Shown here: positions 8,227 through 18,019 of the stretch, in pieces
Numbering within the stretch: position 1 is the stretch's first letter
Layout of the letters: each line of letters opens with the position of its first letter
Origin: Paenisporosarcina sp. HGH0030
GTDB lineage: Bacteria; Bacillota; Bacilli; Bacillales_A; Planococcaceae
NCBI RefSeq assembly: GCF_000411295.1
Contig: NZ_KE150421.1
Location: 1,221,645-1,285,644 of the forward strand
Length of the DNA: 64,000 nt
Direction of reading: 5' to 3'
Notes under the pieces: model-generated
What the model was told of the DNA's origin: nothing
The model's input: only the letters and a program-made list of their open reading frames with translations
Database searches by the model: none
Translations under genes and position numbers: made by a program

Positions 8227-9309
8227 TCAGTCTTTTGAAAATCGTAGAATTAGCCCGACAATGAGCCAGGTTGAAAGTAAAGATGAGCCACCGTAACTAA
8301 TAAATGGTAATGTTACACCTGTTACTGGGAATAAGCCAATGACCACCCCAATATTTAAAAATATTTGGAAACCAATCATCGATTGAATTCCTGCAATCGC
8401 ATAAAAACCTACTTTGGTTGGCGCCAATACGGCTAGTCTATATCCTGTGTACAAGAACAGGCAGAACAACCCAATTAACAAGAAAGCACCGATAAAGCCC
8501 ATTTCCTCCACAATAATTGAGAAAATGAAATCATTTTGTGGTTCGGGCAAATAAAGGAACTTCTGTCGACTTTGGCCGAAGCCGTGACCAAACAATCCCG
8601 ATGGTCCGATCGCCATTAAAGATTGGGTACCTTGAAAACCGCTATTCAATGCATCTTCCCATGGATCGAGGAAGGCATATATACGCTTTAATCTGTAAGG
8701 TGCAGAAATGATCAAGCCAACGAGAGCCAATACGCCAATGGACCCAATACCAACGAAGAAGCGCACCGGAAACCCCGCGATGAACAACAGGGAAAATCCA
8801 CCCACAATTAACAGAAAAGCTGAACCAAAATCCGGCTGGACCAATATGATTCCAGCGGGAACCAAACAAATCAGTATGGGCTGAACATAGCGTCTTTTGA
8901 GTCCAGTAGACTTTTGTGCCAGCATGCAAGCTAGAAATCCAATGACTGAAATCTTGACGAATTCAGCAGGTTGCAAGCTGAAACCGGCGATTTGAATCCA
9001 GCTTTGGGATCCATTCCTTACAATCCCTAGACCGGGGATGTACACCGAAAAAAGCAGAAGAATGGATAAAATATAAGCAATCTTCCAGAATTTCCGATTG
9101 CTCAGGAACGTCATTTTCGACATAACAAGTGCACATAACATCCCCAAGGTGCCGAACATTGCCTGTTTCCAGAAGAATGGCAAACTGTCTTGGTAATGCA
9201 CTTTCCCCCAGTAAGAGCCGGCAGAGTAAACAAAAAAATAGCCAATGACAGTTAATAGTAAACTAGTAAACAGAAAAACATTTGTCGGTCTTTTCTGCAG
9301 TTTTGGCAT
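8227..9309 (-). CDS. spoVE: SEDS-family peptidoglycan polymerase, SpoVE-like
   Basis: A 360-residue protein with about ten membrane helices and SEDS motifs: GSQSWIQIAGFSLQPAEFVK, PQNDFIFSIIVEEMGFIGA and the C-terminal GVTLPFISYGGSS. SEDS proteins polymerise glycan strands from lipid II together with a class B PBP. The place between murD and divIB is that of spoVE in B. subtilis, which makes spore cortex; a separate ftsW lies at 51425-52588, so this copy is most probably the cortex enzyme working with SpoVD. The functional split between the two paralogues is inference. Confidence 0.88.
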   Translation of the reverse strand: MPKLQKRPTNVFLFTSLLLTVIGYFFVYSAGSYWGKVHYQDSLPFFWKQAMFGTLGMLCALVMSKMTFLSNRKFWKIAYILSILLLFSVYIPGLGIVRNGSQSWIQIAGFSLQPAEFVKISVIGFLACMLAQKSTGLKRRYVQPILICLVPAGIILVQPDFGSAFLLIVGGFSLLFIAGFPVRFFVGIGSIGVLALVGLIISAPYRLKRIYAFLDPWEDALNSGFQGTQSLMAIGPSGLFGHGFGQSRQKFLYLPEPQNDFIFSIIVEEMGFIGAFLLIGLFCLFLYTGYRLAVLAPTKVGFYAIAGIQSMIGFQIFLNIGVVIGLFPVTGVTLPFISYGGSSLLSTWLIVGLILRFSKD

Positions 9310-9329
9310 CCCTTCGTCTGTTATTCTTA

Positions 9330-10682
9330 TTAGTTGATTTGAAAGACTGCTTGGATGAAATCGTCTCCACGCAACTCAAAGTTTGCATATTGATCCCAAC
9401 TCGCACAAGCTGGTGAAAGCAGAATGACATCATGTGGTTTTGATAACTCAGTTGCGACATGAACGGCTTGTTGAATATTCTCGACTTTTTCCAAACCTTT
9501 AACTCCACATGATTCGGCAAATTCAATAAGACGCTCAGCAGTTTCTCCAAATGTCACGATAACTTTCACGTTCCCCATATACTCACGCATTTCCTCAAAT
9601 GAATGGCCGCGATCTAATCCACCAGCAATTAATATGATAGGTTCCTTGAAGGCTGCGAGCGCACTCTTGGTTGCTAAAGTATTCGTTGCTTTCGAATCAT
9701 TGAAGAACTTGCGTTGCTTCCATTCGCGTACGAATTGTGTGCGATGTTTTACTCCAGTAAAGGACGTCAAGACATGCTCAATTGTTTCTTTTGGACAAGA
9801 CATTAAAATGGATGTAGCAACTGCAGCTAAAATGTTTTCTAGATTGTGTTCTCCAGGCAAAGCAATTGATTTTCTTTCAAGGAATGGTTCGCCGAGCCAA
9901 TAGATACGTTCAGCATCCGCACTGATTCCATCTTGACGACGTCCTTTAGTTGAAAACGGCAAAAGTTTTGCTTTAGTTTTGCTTGCATAATTAACCACTG
10001 CTGGTTGATCTGCATTGTAAATGAAAATATCTTCAGACGTTTGATTTTTGGTGACTGCAAATTTTGCTTCGCCATATTCTTCGAAAGATCCGTGATAATC
10101 CAAATGGGCTTCATATAAATTAGTCAAAATCGAGATTTTCGGTTTGAATTGATCAATACCCATCAATTGGAATGATGATAATTCTGTTACGATGATTTGG
10201 TCCGTCTGTGCCTCTTGCGCAACTGAACAAGCTACCGTACCGATATTGCCAGCGATTAATGGCTTTTGACCACCTTGATTCAATATATGGAAAAGTAAGG
10301 TAGTAGTGGTTGTTTTACCATTCGAACCTGTAATGCCGATAAACGGAGCCTCGCTTATTAAATAGGCAAGTTCTATTTCTGTCCAAACCGGTATTCCCCG
10401 GGAAATAGCGTCACTGACAATCGGGTTGTGATAAGGAATACCAGGATTTTTAATTACATATTCGAATCCTTCGTCCAGCAAATCCTCAGGATGTCTTCCG
10501 CAAATGACGGTAATTCCTTTACTCAATAAATTCTGTGCATCTTGACTTTCCTCAAACGGTTTCGCGTCATTGACGGTAACAAAAGCACCTAATTTGTGGA
10601 GCAGCTCCGCAGCTGCGACGCCGCTTTTTGCAAGTCCCAGTACCAGTACTTTTTTAGATGTAAATTGTGTAATGCTTTTCAT
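9330..10682 (-). CDS. murD: UDP-N-acetylmuramoylalanine--D-glutamate ligase MurD
   Basis: Cytoplasmic ligase that adds D-glutamate to UDP-MurNAc-L-Ala. The 450-residue protein has an N-terminal Rossmann-like domain (VLVLGLAKSGVAAAELL), the ATP-binding loop GITGSNGKTTTTTLL (about residues 116-130), the central HLDYHGSFEEYGEAK motif with the carbamylated lysine region, and the C-terminal HRTQFV and DSKATN motifs. It starts directly at the mraY stop, so translation is probably coupled. Confidence 0.97.
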   Translation of the reverse strand: MKSITQFTSKKVLVLGLAKSGVAAAELLHKLGAFVTVNDAKPFEESQDAQNLLSKGITVICGRHPEDLLDEGFEYVIKNPGIPYHNPIVSDAISRGIPVWTEIELAYLISEAPFIGITGSNGKTTTTTLLFHILNQGGQKPLIAGNIGTVACSVAQEAQTDQIIVTELSSFQLMGIDQFKPKISILTNLYEAHLDYHGSFEEYGEAKFAVTKNQTSEDIFIYNADQPAVVNYASKTKAKLLPFSTKGRRQDGISADAERIYWLGEPFLERKSIALPGEHNLENILAAVATSILMSCPKETIEHVLTSFTGVKHRTQFVREWKQRKFFNDSKATNTLATKSALAAFKEPIILIAGGLDRGHSFEEMREYMGNVKVIVTFGETAERLIEFAESCGVKGLEKVENIQQAVHVATELSKPHDVILLSPACASWDQYANFELRGDDFIQAVFQIN

Positions 10683-11654
10683 TTATAATACCTCCATCAT
10701 AACGACAATAAAGGCTGCAAGGAATGCCGTTGACCAAAAGACGACGACAACTTTCCATTCAGACCAGCCGGATAATTCAAAATGGTGATGAAGAGGACTC
10801 ATTTTAAATATTCGTTTTCCAGTCGTTTTAAAACTGATGACTTGTAAAATTACTGACAGCGTCTCTGCAACGAATATGATCCCAACAAGCAGCAACAAAA
10901 GCTCTTGCTTAACTAAAATCGAAACCATCGCCAGAGCTCCACCTAGTGCGAGCGAACCAGTATCCCCCATAAATAATTTAGCAGGATTTGCATTGAAAAT
11001 TAAGAAACCAAGAAGTGCGCCTGTTACGGCAAACGCGAAAATCGCAATATCTTGTTGATTGTAATACATGGCCAATACGCCAAATGTCGTAAAAGCAATG
11101 GAGGCTGTTCCTGAAACTAAGCCGTCCAGTCCATCTGTCAAATTGACTGCATTCGAGAATCCTACCAGCCAAAACACCATGAATAATACATAGGCAAAGC
11201 CAAGATCAACTGACCAGTCCGTGAACGGTATACCTACTGTAGTTTCAAATGGACCTTGCTTTAACAAGAAGAAAGAGGCTACGGCAATAACGATTTGCCC
11301 TATCAATTTTTGTAAGGATGTTAATCCTAAATTTCTTTTTAATACAACTTTAATAAAGTCATCCAAAAAGCCAATGACGCCAAAACCGACAAACACGATG
11401 ACTAAAACAATCGTTTGTGTGGTTAACATTTCCAAATAAAAAGCAACGCCTAGAGTCGTGAGGACAATGGAAACAATAAAAACAAGCCCTCCCATCGTAG
11501 GGGTGCCGGCTTTTTTCATATGGGATTGAGGACCTTCCTCACGGATACTTTGACCAAACTTCATTCGCTTTAATGCCGGAATGAAAAGTGGAGTTAACAG
11601 TATCGTAAGGAAAAAGCCAATCCCTACAATCATAAGTGTTGTTGCGAGTGTCAT
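10683..11654 (-). CDS. mraY: Phospho-MurNAc-pentapeptide transferase MraY
   Basis: Integral membrane enzyme that makes lipid I. The 323-residue protein has about ten helices, the aspartate motif FLDDFIKV (about residues 98-105), [24 protein letters not shown] and the signature [17 protein letters not shown]. It sits directly between spoVD and murD, 42 nt after spoVD. In B. subtilis murE lies in that gap, and here it does not. Confidence 0.97.
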   Translation of the reverse strand: MTLATTLMIVGIGFFLTILLTPLFIPALKRMKFGQSIREEGPQSHMKKAGTPTMGGLVFIVSIVLTTLGVAFYLEMLTTQTIVLVIVFVGFGVIGFLDDFIKVVLKRNLGLTSLQKLIGQIVIAVASFFLLKQGPFETTVGIPFTDWSVDLGFAYVLFMVFWLVGFSNAVNLTDGLDGLVSGTASIAFTTFGVLAMYYNQQDIAIFAFAVTGALLGFLIFNANPAKLFMGDTGSLALGGALAMVSILVKQELLLLLVGIIFVAETLSVILQVISFKTTGKRIFKMSPLHHHFELSGWSEWKVVVVFWSTAFLAAFIVVMMEVL

Positions 11655-11696
11655 ATGTATTCTCCTTCAAATAAACGATGGTTGTCGTTATTACTA

Positions 11697-13619
11697 TTAT
11701 TCACCTAAGTATAAATGAACCGTACCGTCTACAGACAGTAAACTGTCTGCTTTTGGAAGCTGGGAGATGATTTTATTTCCCGTCCCGTGCCATTCAATTC
11801 TGAAAGGCTCTTCCATTTTAATCACTTTATTTTTCTCGAGACCTACTAGTTCAGGTACTCGCAATTGCATTGCATCTCCCCAACGATACTCTTTTTCAAG
11901 TTGATCTTTGGCAGAATTCTTGAATCCAATAAAAGGAGCACTATCTTCAATGATTTGTCCTACAATCGGTGCAGCAATAACTCCACCGAACTGCAACACG
12001 TGTTTTGGATTATCTATGGCGATATATACTACGATTTCAGGGTCGTTAGCCGGTGCAAAGCCAATAAACGAAACAATGTATTGCCCTTCTACATAGCGAC
12101 CGTTAACAGCCTTTTGAGCAGTCCCTGTTTTCCCTCCAATGCGCATCGTATCGCGGAATGCATTTCGGCCTGAGCCGTTCGCCACAACTGATTCCAATGC
12201 TTCACGAACTTGTTTGGATGTTTCTTCAGAAATAACCTGTCTTACTTTCGTTGGTTTGTTTTCCTTTATCACTTCGTTCGTTTGTTCATTGTAAATTCGA
12301 TTTACAACATAGGGTTGAAACAAAGTACCGCCATTGACAGCAGCTGATACTGCCTGAACTTGTTGAATGGGTGTTGTTGATATTCCTTGGCCGAACGATG
12401 TAGTCGCATGTTCGACTGGTCCATAACTTCCTTTAGAAAACAGAATTCCTGAGGATTCACCAGCAATGGATGATCCTGTTTTTTGCCCAAAACCAAAATC
12501 ACGTATGTATTGCGACAGCTTGTCACGTCCAACACGTTGACCTAGTTCAATAAAGCCTGGGTTACAAGAGTTTTCAACCACTTCCAAAAAAGTCTGATGC
12601 TTATGACCTTCCCTTTTCCAGCATCGCAACCTTGCGCCTTCGACAATCGCATACCCCGGATCATAAAAAGCTTCTTTTTTTAAATCCACTTTCCCTTCTT
12701 CAAGAGCAGCTGCAAGCGTGATTATTTTGAAAGTTGAACCAGGTTCAAATGTCATCGACACCGGCAAGTTCTGATTATAAACGCTAGGACTCACTTTGTC
12801 ATATTGTAAAGGATGGAAAGTCGGGAACGAAGCTAATCCCAGAATCGCTCCTGTTTTTGGATTCATGGCAATTCCCATCGCCTGATCAGCATCATATTTC
12901 TTCATTGCCTGGGATAATTCTCTTTCTATCACTTCTTGGACATCTAAATCAATCGTCAAATCGATCGTCGAACCATCCTTTCCTTTCCCCCATTCGTCAT
13001 TTACATGGGGCAAGGAAGTGCCTTTTGCATCTGTAAATAATCTGAGCGTTGATTCTGTCGATGTCAAAAATTCATTGTATTGATATTCAATACCGGCTAG
13101 ACCTTCATGATCGTATCCAGTGAACCCCAATAACCGAGACAATATTTCATCATGGGGATAATCTCGAACATAGTCAACCCCTGTATATAAACCAGGAATT
13201 TTTAAGGATTGGATTTCAATCGCTTTACCGAGCTCTATATTCTTTCCTGCAGGCGCCAATTTTATTAGGAATGTTTTTTTACTCATCTGCTCAACCAGTT
13301 TATTTTCGTCAATATTAAGAGCTTTGCTTAGTTTTGCAGCAGCACTCTCAACATCTTCATTTTGAGCAGGCATAAAATACAGCGTCGGTGAGAGCTTGCT
13401 TCCTACAATTAATTCACCATCACGATCGCGAATGTTGCCTCTTGTCTGTGAAAATGGAATTTCACGATCCCAATTCTCTTCTGCTTTCTCAGTAAGCCAT
13501 TCATATTGAAAAAATTGCATGTAAATCAATTTCCCCAATGATGCAATACTTAAGCAAAAAAAGAGGAGAACCATTGTCCGAACTCTGATTTTCAATTGCT
13601 GAGGCACTCCTGCCTTCAT
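11697..13619 (-). CDS. spoVD: Stage V sporulation penicillin-binding protein SpoVD
   Basis: Class B PBP needed for spore cortex cross-linking in B. subtilis. The 640-residue protein has an N-terminal membrane anchor (about residues 13-32), a dimerisation domain with RGNIRDRDGE, the transpeptidase motifs STFK (EPGSTFKIITL), SCN and KTGTAQ, and one C-terminal PASTA domain (LRVPELVGLEKNKVIK). The single PASTA and the length near 645 fit SpoVD rather than PBP2B. The ATG at 13619 was chosen over an upstream GTG because AAGGTG lies 8 nt before it. Confidence 0.93.
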   Translation of the reverse strand: MKAGVPQQLKIRVRTMVLLFFCLSIASLGKLIYMQFFQYEWLTEKAEENWDREIPFSQTRGNIRDRDGELIVGSKLSPTLYFMPAQNEDVESAAAKLSKALNIDENKLVEQMSKKTFLIKLAPAGKNIELGKAIEIQSLKIPGLYTGVDYVRDYPHDEILSRLLGFTGYDHEGLAGIEYQYNEFLTSTESTLRLFTDAKGTSLPHVNDEWGKGKDGSTIDLTIDLDVQEVIERELSQAMKKYDADQAMGIAMNPKTGAILGLASFPTFHPLQYDKVSPSVYNQNLPVSMTFEPGSTFKIITLAAALEEGKVDLKKEAFYDPGYAIVEGARLRCWKREGHKHQTFLEVVENSCNPGFIELGQRVGRDKLSQYIRDFGFGQKTGSSIAGESSGILFSKGSYGPVEHATTSFGQGISTTPIQQVQAVSAAVNGGTLFQPYVVNRIYNEQTNEVIKENKPTKVRQVISEETSKQVREALESVVANGSGRNAFRDTMRIGGKTGTAQKAVNGRYVEGQYIVSFIGFAPANDPEIVVYIAIDNPKHVLQFGGVIAAPIVGQIIEDSAPFIGFKNSAKDQLEKEYRWGDAMQLRVPELVGLEKNKVIKMEEPFRIEWHGTGNKIISQLPKADSLLSVDGTVHLYLGE

Positions 13620-13677
13620 TTTAACCACACCTTGTTTTTTAACAACGTATGATAGGAATGGAGTGCCTATTCAATAT

Positions 13678-15879
13678 TTAATCTTGCGGAAGTGTTTCTT
13701 CTCCATCTTTAACCGGCAGTGGTTCTATTTTTTTATTGGTTTCTTCCGGTGTTTCCAATTTAATAACGATCGGGGTCTGTTCGTTTGCGACCGACCCTTT
13801 GGAAACACTTTGACTTACGACATATCCTTCTCCGACGACTTCAATGTTTAATCCGGAAAGCTTTTGGTATACCCAAATATGACGTTTAGACCAATTCGTA
13901 AAGTCCGGTATCGTGATAGGACCTTGTGTTTTCAACAGGACCAGACTCCCTGGAAGAATTTCAGTACCAGCAGCTGGAAACTGCTCTTGAACTTTGCCAC
14001 TCTCTCCGATAGTCACTGCATTCATTTTATGTTCAAGCATGGTACTTTGAGCCATCGCCAAATCTTTATCTTTCACATCCGGCAGTGTCACTGATGGAAT
14101 GGATTTTACTTGCTGTGGTTTGATGTTCATGTATTTCAAACTATTTTCAGTCACGGATTTGAATATTTCCGAAACAGGAATGGACCCCACTTCACCATCT
14201 TTTAATTTCGGTTTGGAAACCGCTACATATACCACCAACTGTGGATCTTCTGCGGGAGCCATGCCAAGGAATGAATACAAATAGTTTTCATACCCTTTCT
14301 GATAGCGTCCAAACTCATCCGGAATTTCCGCAGTTCCCGTTTTTCCGGCCACCGTATAATCCGTCAGTTCAAATCTTTTAGCCGTCCCGTGTTCAGCCGT
14401 AACCGTAGAGGCCAATAACTCCCGCATTTTTTTTGCAGTTTCCGCAGAAATAGGTTTACCTGCTTGTTCCGGTTTTGAGTCATGCATGACCTCATTGGTA
14501 GAGGGGTTTACTATTTTTTCGATAACATACGGTTTCATCATGACTCCATCATTAGCAATGGCTGTTTCGGCTTGAATCAGTTGCATAGGGGTCACAGTGG
14601 ATCCTTGACCAAACGTAGAAACCAGACGGTCGATCGGCCACTTACTGATAATTTCCCCGCTTGCTTCATTTGGCAGGTCAATGCCTGTTTTCTTGCCGAA
14701 GCCAAATTTGTCCAAGTATTCAAGGAAGACGGTGTCACCCAGTCTCTCTAGTAAATAAGCCATGGCAACGTTTGAGGATCGTTGGAATCCTTCTTCAAAC
14801 GTAATCGTACCCCATCCGGTACGATTGTGGTCACGGATTGTTCGGTCGAGTAATGTATATTGTCCCGATTGGTACCAAGCGTTCGGATCCCATTTGCCTT
14901 CTTCCATGGCAGCAGCAACCGTAAACGTCTTCATCGTGGAACCTGGTTCTATCGTATTTTCAATAGTTTCATTCAACCAGTTTGTTGTCAGTCCTTCACG
15001 TGTTTCCGGATCGAAAGAGGGACGCTGGCTCATGGCCAGAATTTTACCCGTCTTCGGGTCTGCGACCATCGCTACTATTTTCTCAGGATTATACTGTTCC
15101 TCAACACGACTCATGGCATCTTCAAGGAAATTCTGGACTGTTTTATCCAGCGTCAGATGAATGTTATGCCCATCCTGTGCAGGCGTCACCATTTCTTCAG
15201 AATTCGGTAGTAGATACCCCCATAAATCACTTTCGTATTGCACTTTCCCATTTTTCCCAGTTAATTGCTTGTTATAAATCGATTCAAGACCCATTTTACC
15301 TACTGTCTGGAAAGTGCCATCTTCCTGTTCTTCTTTCACGGCAAAACCAATTAAATGAGACGCAAATGTCCCATTTGGGTAAAAACGTTTTAAATCTTTG
15401 ACAAAAACGAGACCAGGCAATTTATGCTCCGAAATTTTCGTCATGACTTCATGACTGATATCTCTGCCAGCAGAACCAAATTCAACTTGATAAACGCCTT
15501 CTTTCGATAAACGTTCCATTATTTTCTCTTTTGATAATGGAATGTATTCAGCAAGTACAGTTGCCGTTTTCTCCACATCATTTACATGTTGTGGATTTTT
15601 TGCATCTGCCGTTGCTTCTGGACTGAGCACCGCTACTAATCGGTAGCTCAATGTATCTTCCGCAATAATTTCACCGTTTTTATCGAGAATTTTACCTCGA
15701 CTCGAAGTAATCACTTGTTCTCTTTCATATTTAGCGGCTGCTTTTGCTGCAAGCGCTTGCCCATCCGCTTCTCCCGTGACCTGAATAAATATCATCCTTG
15801 ACAACAATAGAAAAAAGAGCCCTCCGTAGAACAATAACATCAGAAAGGCTCCCCATTGAAATCGAAATTTCTTCTTCAT
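13678..15879 (-). CDS. pbpB: Septal penicillin-binding protein PBP2B
   Basis: Class B transpeptidase of the vegetative divisome. The 733-residue protein has a membrane anchor (about residues 9-28), a dimerisation domain (SSRGKILDKNGE), active-site motifs STMK (EPGSTMKTFTV), SSN and KTGTA, and two C-terminal PASTA domains (about 595-710) before a K/E/P-rich tail. It overlaps the end of ftsL by 4 nt and is followed 58 nt later by spoVD. Confidence 0.95.
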   Translation of the reverse strand: MKKKFRFQWGAFLMLLFYGGLFFLLLSRMIFIQVTGEADGQALAAKAAAKYEREQVITSSRGKILDKNGEIIAEDTLSYRLVAVLSPEATADAKNPQHVNDVEKTATVLAEYIPLSKEKIMERLSKEGVYQVEFGSAGRDISHEVMTKISEHKLPGLVFVKDLKRFYPNGTFASHLIGFAVKEEQEDGTFQTVGKMGLESIYNKQLTGKNGKVQYESDLWGYLLPNSEEMVTPAQDGHNIHLTLDKTVQNFLEDAMSRVEEQYNPEKIVAMVADPKTGKILAMSQRPSFDPETREGLTTNWLNETIENTIEPGSTMKTFTVAAAMEEGKWDPNAWYQSGQYTLLDRTIRDHNRTGWGTITFEEGFQRSSNVAMAYLLERLGDTVFLEYLDKFGFGKKTGIDLPNEASGEIISKWPIDRLVSTFGQGSTVTPMQLIQAETAIANDGVMMKPYVIEKIVNPSTNEVMHDSKPEQAGKPISAETAKKMRELLASTVTAEHGTAKRFELTDYTVAGKTGTAEIPDEFGRYQKGYENYLYSFLGMAPAEDPQLVVYVAVSKPKLKDGEVGSIPVSEIFKSVTENSLKYMNIKPQQVKSIPSVTLPDVKDKDLAMAQSTMLEHKMNAVTIGESGKVQEQFPAAGTEILPGSLVLLKTQGPITIPDFTNWSKRHIWVYQKLSGLNIEVVGEGYVVSQSVSKGSVANEQTPIVIKLETPEETNKKIEPLPVKDGEETLPQD

Positions 15880-16244
15880 TGTCCCGGTACGACCTTCACA
15901 TTTTGCTCGTTCAGTTTCAAGCCAAGTGCTTTAGCTTTTTCCCAAACTCGCTCATACTTTGAGAGCTCACTAACTTGAATGGACAAATCTGTATTCTGTT
16001 TTTTTGTTTCATCGATTTGCTGTTCAATTGATCGAATGTCTTGAGCAGATGTGTGAATGCTTGCTTGTGTCTGTAAAATCATCACACAAAACAATGCAAC
16101 GATGGATACGAAGACTGCAAATAATATTTTCTCACCTTTAGTAAAAATTTTCCGTTCCGGCTTAGTGGACGGATGGATGGCAGGCTGTGGATTAACGACA
16201 GGCTGCTTTATGTAAGTTGTTTGTGTTTTTGCGTGCATTGCCAT
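15876..16244 (-). CDS. ftsL: Cell division protein FtsL
   Basis: Small bitopic divisome protein that pairs with DivIC and DivIB. The 122-residue protein has a basic cytoplasmic N terminus (about 35 residues), one membrane segment (about 41-60) and an extracellular heptad-rich coiled coil (about 62-105). It abuts rsmH without a gap and overlaps pbpB by 4 nt, as in other Bacillales. Confidence 0.92.
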   Translation of the reverse strand: MAMHAKTQTTYIKQPVVNPQPAIHPSTKPERKIFTKGEKILFAVFVSIVALFCVMILQTQASIHTSAQDIRSIEQQIDETKKQNTDLSIQVSELSKYERVWEKAKALGLKLNEQNVKVVPGQ

Positions 16245-17195
16245 TTAGACACGTCCTTCATCCTTTATTTTTTCTGCGATTCGTAGCTTCGCTGATCGAG
16301 AGCGATTATTGTGAAGTAATTCTTCTTCACTTGGTAATATCGGTTTTCTTGTTACTAATTTCAACATAGGTTCCATGCCTTCTGGGATGACCGGTAAATT
16401 TGGTGGTAGATCCGGGTATGAGGCTGCTTCTTTGAAAATGGTTTTCGTAATGCGGTCCTCCAGTGAGTGGAAAGTGATAACGCTGATACGTCCATTTAAT
16501 GCAAGCAAATCGAGTGCATCTTGGAGTGATTGTTCAGCAGCTCCTAGTTCATCATTCACTGCAATCCGAATTGCTTGGAATACGCGTTTCGCAGGATGTC
16601 CGCCTTTTCTTCTGGCAGGTGCAGGGATCCCATCTTTAATTAATTCTACAAGTTGTCCTGTTGTTTCGATTGGTGCATGTTTTCTGGCTTCTTCAATCTT
16701 GCGAGCGATCTGTTTTGAGAATTTCTCTTCACCATAGCGATAGAAAATGCGAACCAAATCATTGAATTCCCATTCGTTGACCACGTGATAGGCCGAAAGT
16801 GGCGCAGAAGTATCCATACGCATGTCCAAAGGTGCATCATGGTTGTAACTAAATCCACGTTCCGGCGTATCGAGTTGTGGTGATGAAACACCTAGGTCAT
16901 ACAGGATCCCATCCACTTTTTCGATGCCAAGTTCGTGAAGCTTTTCTTTTATGAAGCGGAAATTCGCATGTACAAAGATTACTTTGTGCAAATGATCCGA
17001 CAGACGAATTTTCGCATTTTCGATTGCGATTGTGTCTTGATCAAAGCAAATCAATCTTCCTTGATCGTTTAACTGTTGTACTAAATATTCACTATGTCCC
17101 GCTCCACCAAGGGTGCAGTCAACATATGTACCGTCTGGACGAATGTTCAATCCGTCAACGGTTTCTTGAAGCAATACGGTTGTATGGTTGAACAA
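16245..17195 (-). CDS. rsmH: 16S rRNA m4C1402 methyltransferase RsmH (MraW)
   Basis: SAM-dependent methyltransferase acting on C1402 of 16S rRNA. The 316-residue protein starts with [16 protein letters not shown] and carries the SAM loop [10 protein letters not shown], the family motif [19 protein letters not shown] and the basic segment [21 protein letters not shown]. It is separated from mraZ by a copy of the structured repeat rather than the usual short gap. Confidence 0.97.
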   Translation of the reverse strand: MFNHTTVLLQETVDGLNIRPDGTYVDCTLGGAGHSEYLVQQLNDQGRLICFDQDTIAIENAKIRLSDHLHKVIFVHANFRFIKEKLHELGIEKVDGILYDLGVSSPQLDTPERGFSYNHDAPLDMRMDTSAPLSAYHVVNEWEFNDLVRIFYRYGEEKFSKQIARKIEEARKHAPIETTGQLVELIKDGIPAPARRKGGHPAKRVFQAIRIAVNDELGAAEQSLQDALDLLALNGRISVITFHSLEDRITKTIFKEAASYPDLPPNLPVIPEGMEPMLKLVTRKPILPSEEELLHNNRSRSAKLRIAEKIKDEGRV

Positions 17196-17218
17196 CTGTT
17201 CGTCCTCCTAAATTTTGT

Positions 17219-17338
17219 TTTGTCTAACTTCGAATCTCAACTCACTCCTAAGCTTCAGTCTCTCATGCGAAAGCAGGCTTTCGCATCGAGCTTTCGATCG
17301 CTGGAGTTGAGCTTACATGGGCATATCTGTTTTCCTTA
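17219..17338 (-). repeat. Structured intergenic repeat, copy B (mraZ-rsmH gap)
   Basis: Second copy of the element at 6575-6717, same orientation, sharing CTCCTAAGCTTCAG and CTCATGCGAAAGCA. Here the inner hairpin is perfect (ATGCGAAAG pairing with CTTTCGCAT) and an outer pair CTCAACTC/GAGTTGAG encloses it. Its right edge coincides with the mraZ stop codon. It would lie in the mraZ-rsmH transcript, where it could affect mRNA stability or translation of rsmH; that is inference. Confidence 0.75.
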
Positions 17339-17767
17339 GATATCAAAGCCAATCATATTTTCAGCTAAATCGTTAAATGAGTCCTCGGATTCATCAAAAT
17401 AGGATGTCCAAGAATCTTTTGCCCAAATCTCAATTCGATTTGAAACGCCAAGAACGATACATTCTTTTTCCACATTTGCATGGGATAGTAATGTACTTGG
17501 GATATTGATGCGACCTTGCTTATCGATTTCAACTTCTGTTGCTCCTGAAAAGAAGAATCGCGTAAATGCACGGGCATCTTTTTTAGTTACAGGCAAAGCC
17601 TTTAATTTTTCTTCAAGTTTTCGCCATTCATTCATAGGATAGCCGAATAAGCAGTTATCAAGACCTCTTGTAATTACAAACGTCTCTTCAAGGTGCTCAC
17701 GAAATTTTGCCGGTATAATAAGACGGCCCTTCGCATCAACACTATGTTGATATTCTCCCATGAACAT
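17336..17767 (-). CDS. mraZ: Transcriptional regulator MraZ
   Basis: DNA-binding autorepressor of the division and cell-wall cluster. The 143-residue protein contains two MraZ/AbrB-like repeats ([17 protein letters not shown], and [17 protein letters not shown]) and begins [15 protein letters not shown], the standard family start. I chose 17767 with GGGGTGAG upstream; 15 extra in-frame codons before it are rejected. It is the first gene of the cluster, and its upstream region carries a set of GTGG repeats that look like its own operator. Confidence 0.95.
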   Translation of the reverse strand: MFMGEYQHSVDAKGRLIIPAKFREHLEETFVITRGLDNCLFGYPMNEWRKLEEKLKALPVTKKDARAFTRFFFSGATEVEIDKQGRINIPSTLLSHANVEKECIVLGVSNRIEIWAKDSWTSYFDESEDSFNDLAENMIGFDI

Positions 17768-17777
17768 CCTACTCACC

Positions 17778-17822
17778 CCACTTATTGTCATTAATGTACC
17801 ACATCCCCCCACTTTCCTCCAC
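17778..17822 (-). promoter_or_regulatory. MraZ operator repeats upstream of mraZ
   Basis: Minus-strand GTGG motifs start at 17822, 17812 and 17802, exactly 10 nt apart, with a further GTGG at 17781 inside the ribosome site region. MraZ is known to bind direct repeats with this kind of helical-turn spacing upstream of its own gene. An A/T-rich segment with TATAAA, just upstream, may be the -10 region. Confidence 0.65.
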
Positions 17823-17904
17823 CATTTTTATATTTTTTTTTCATTACACGATGAAATGTGTAAATAGTACTTGCTGAAACAACCTAAAAGCCTTTTACCC
17901 CATA

Positions 17905-17936
17905 GAAAAAAGCCGTCTCTTTAACCGAGACGGCTT
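17905..17936 (-). terminator. Terminator after bshC
   Basis: AAGCCGTCTC pairs with GAGACGGCTT around a short loop, followed leftward by T residues (17905-17910). It lies between bshC and mraZ and isolates the division cluster from upstream transcription. Confidence 0.85.
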
Positions 17937-18019
17937 CAGCTTGTTGACAAAAGAATATTAATCAATATAAAAGTATAAAAATCCGCATTCTTATCTTTTA
18001 CACTCTATCAAAAAATATT

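Noticed and set aside
8227-9309. Calling the SEDS gene in the division cluster ftsW
   Set aside because: A better positional ftsW exists next to pyc at 51425-52588; SpoVE fits the place between murD and divIB.
14762-15401. Overlapping rightward reading frames antisense to pbpB
   Set aside because: No ribosome sites, no recognisable domains, opposite to intact PBP2B coding sequence.
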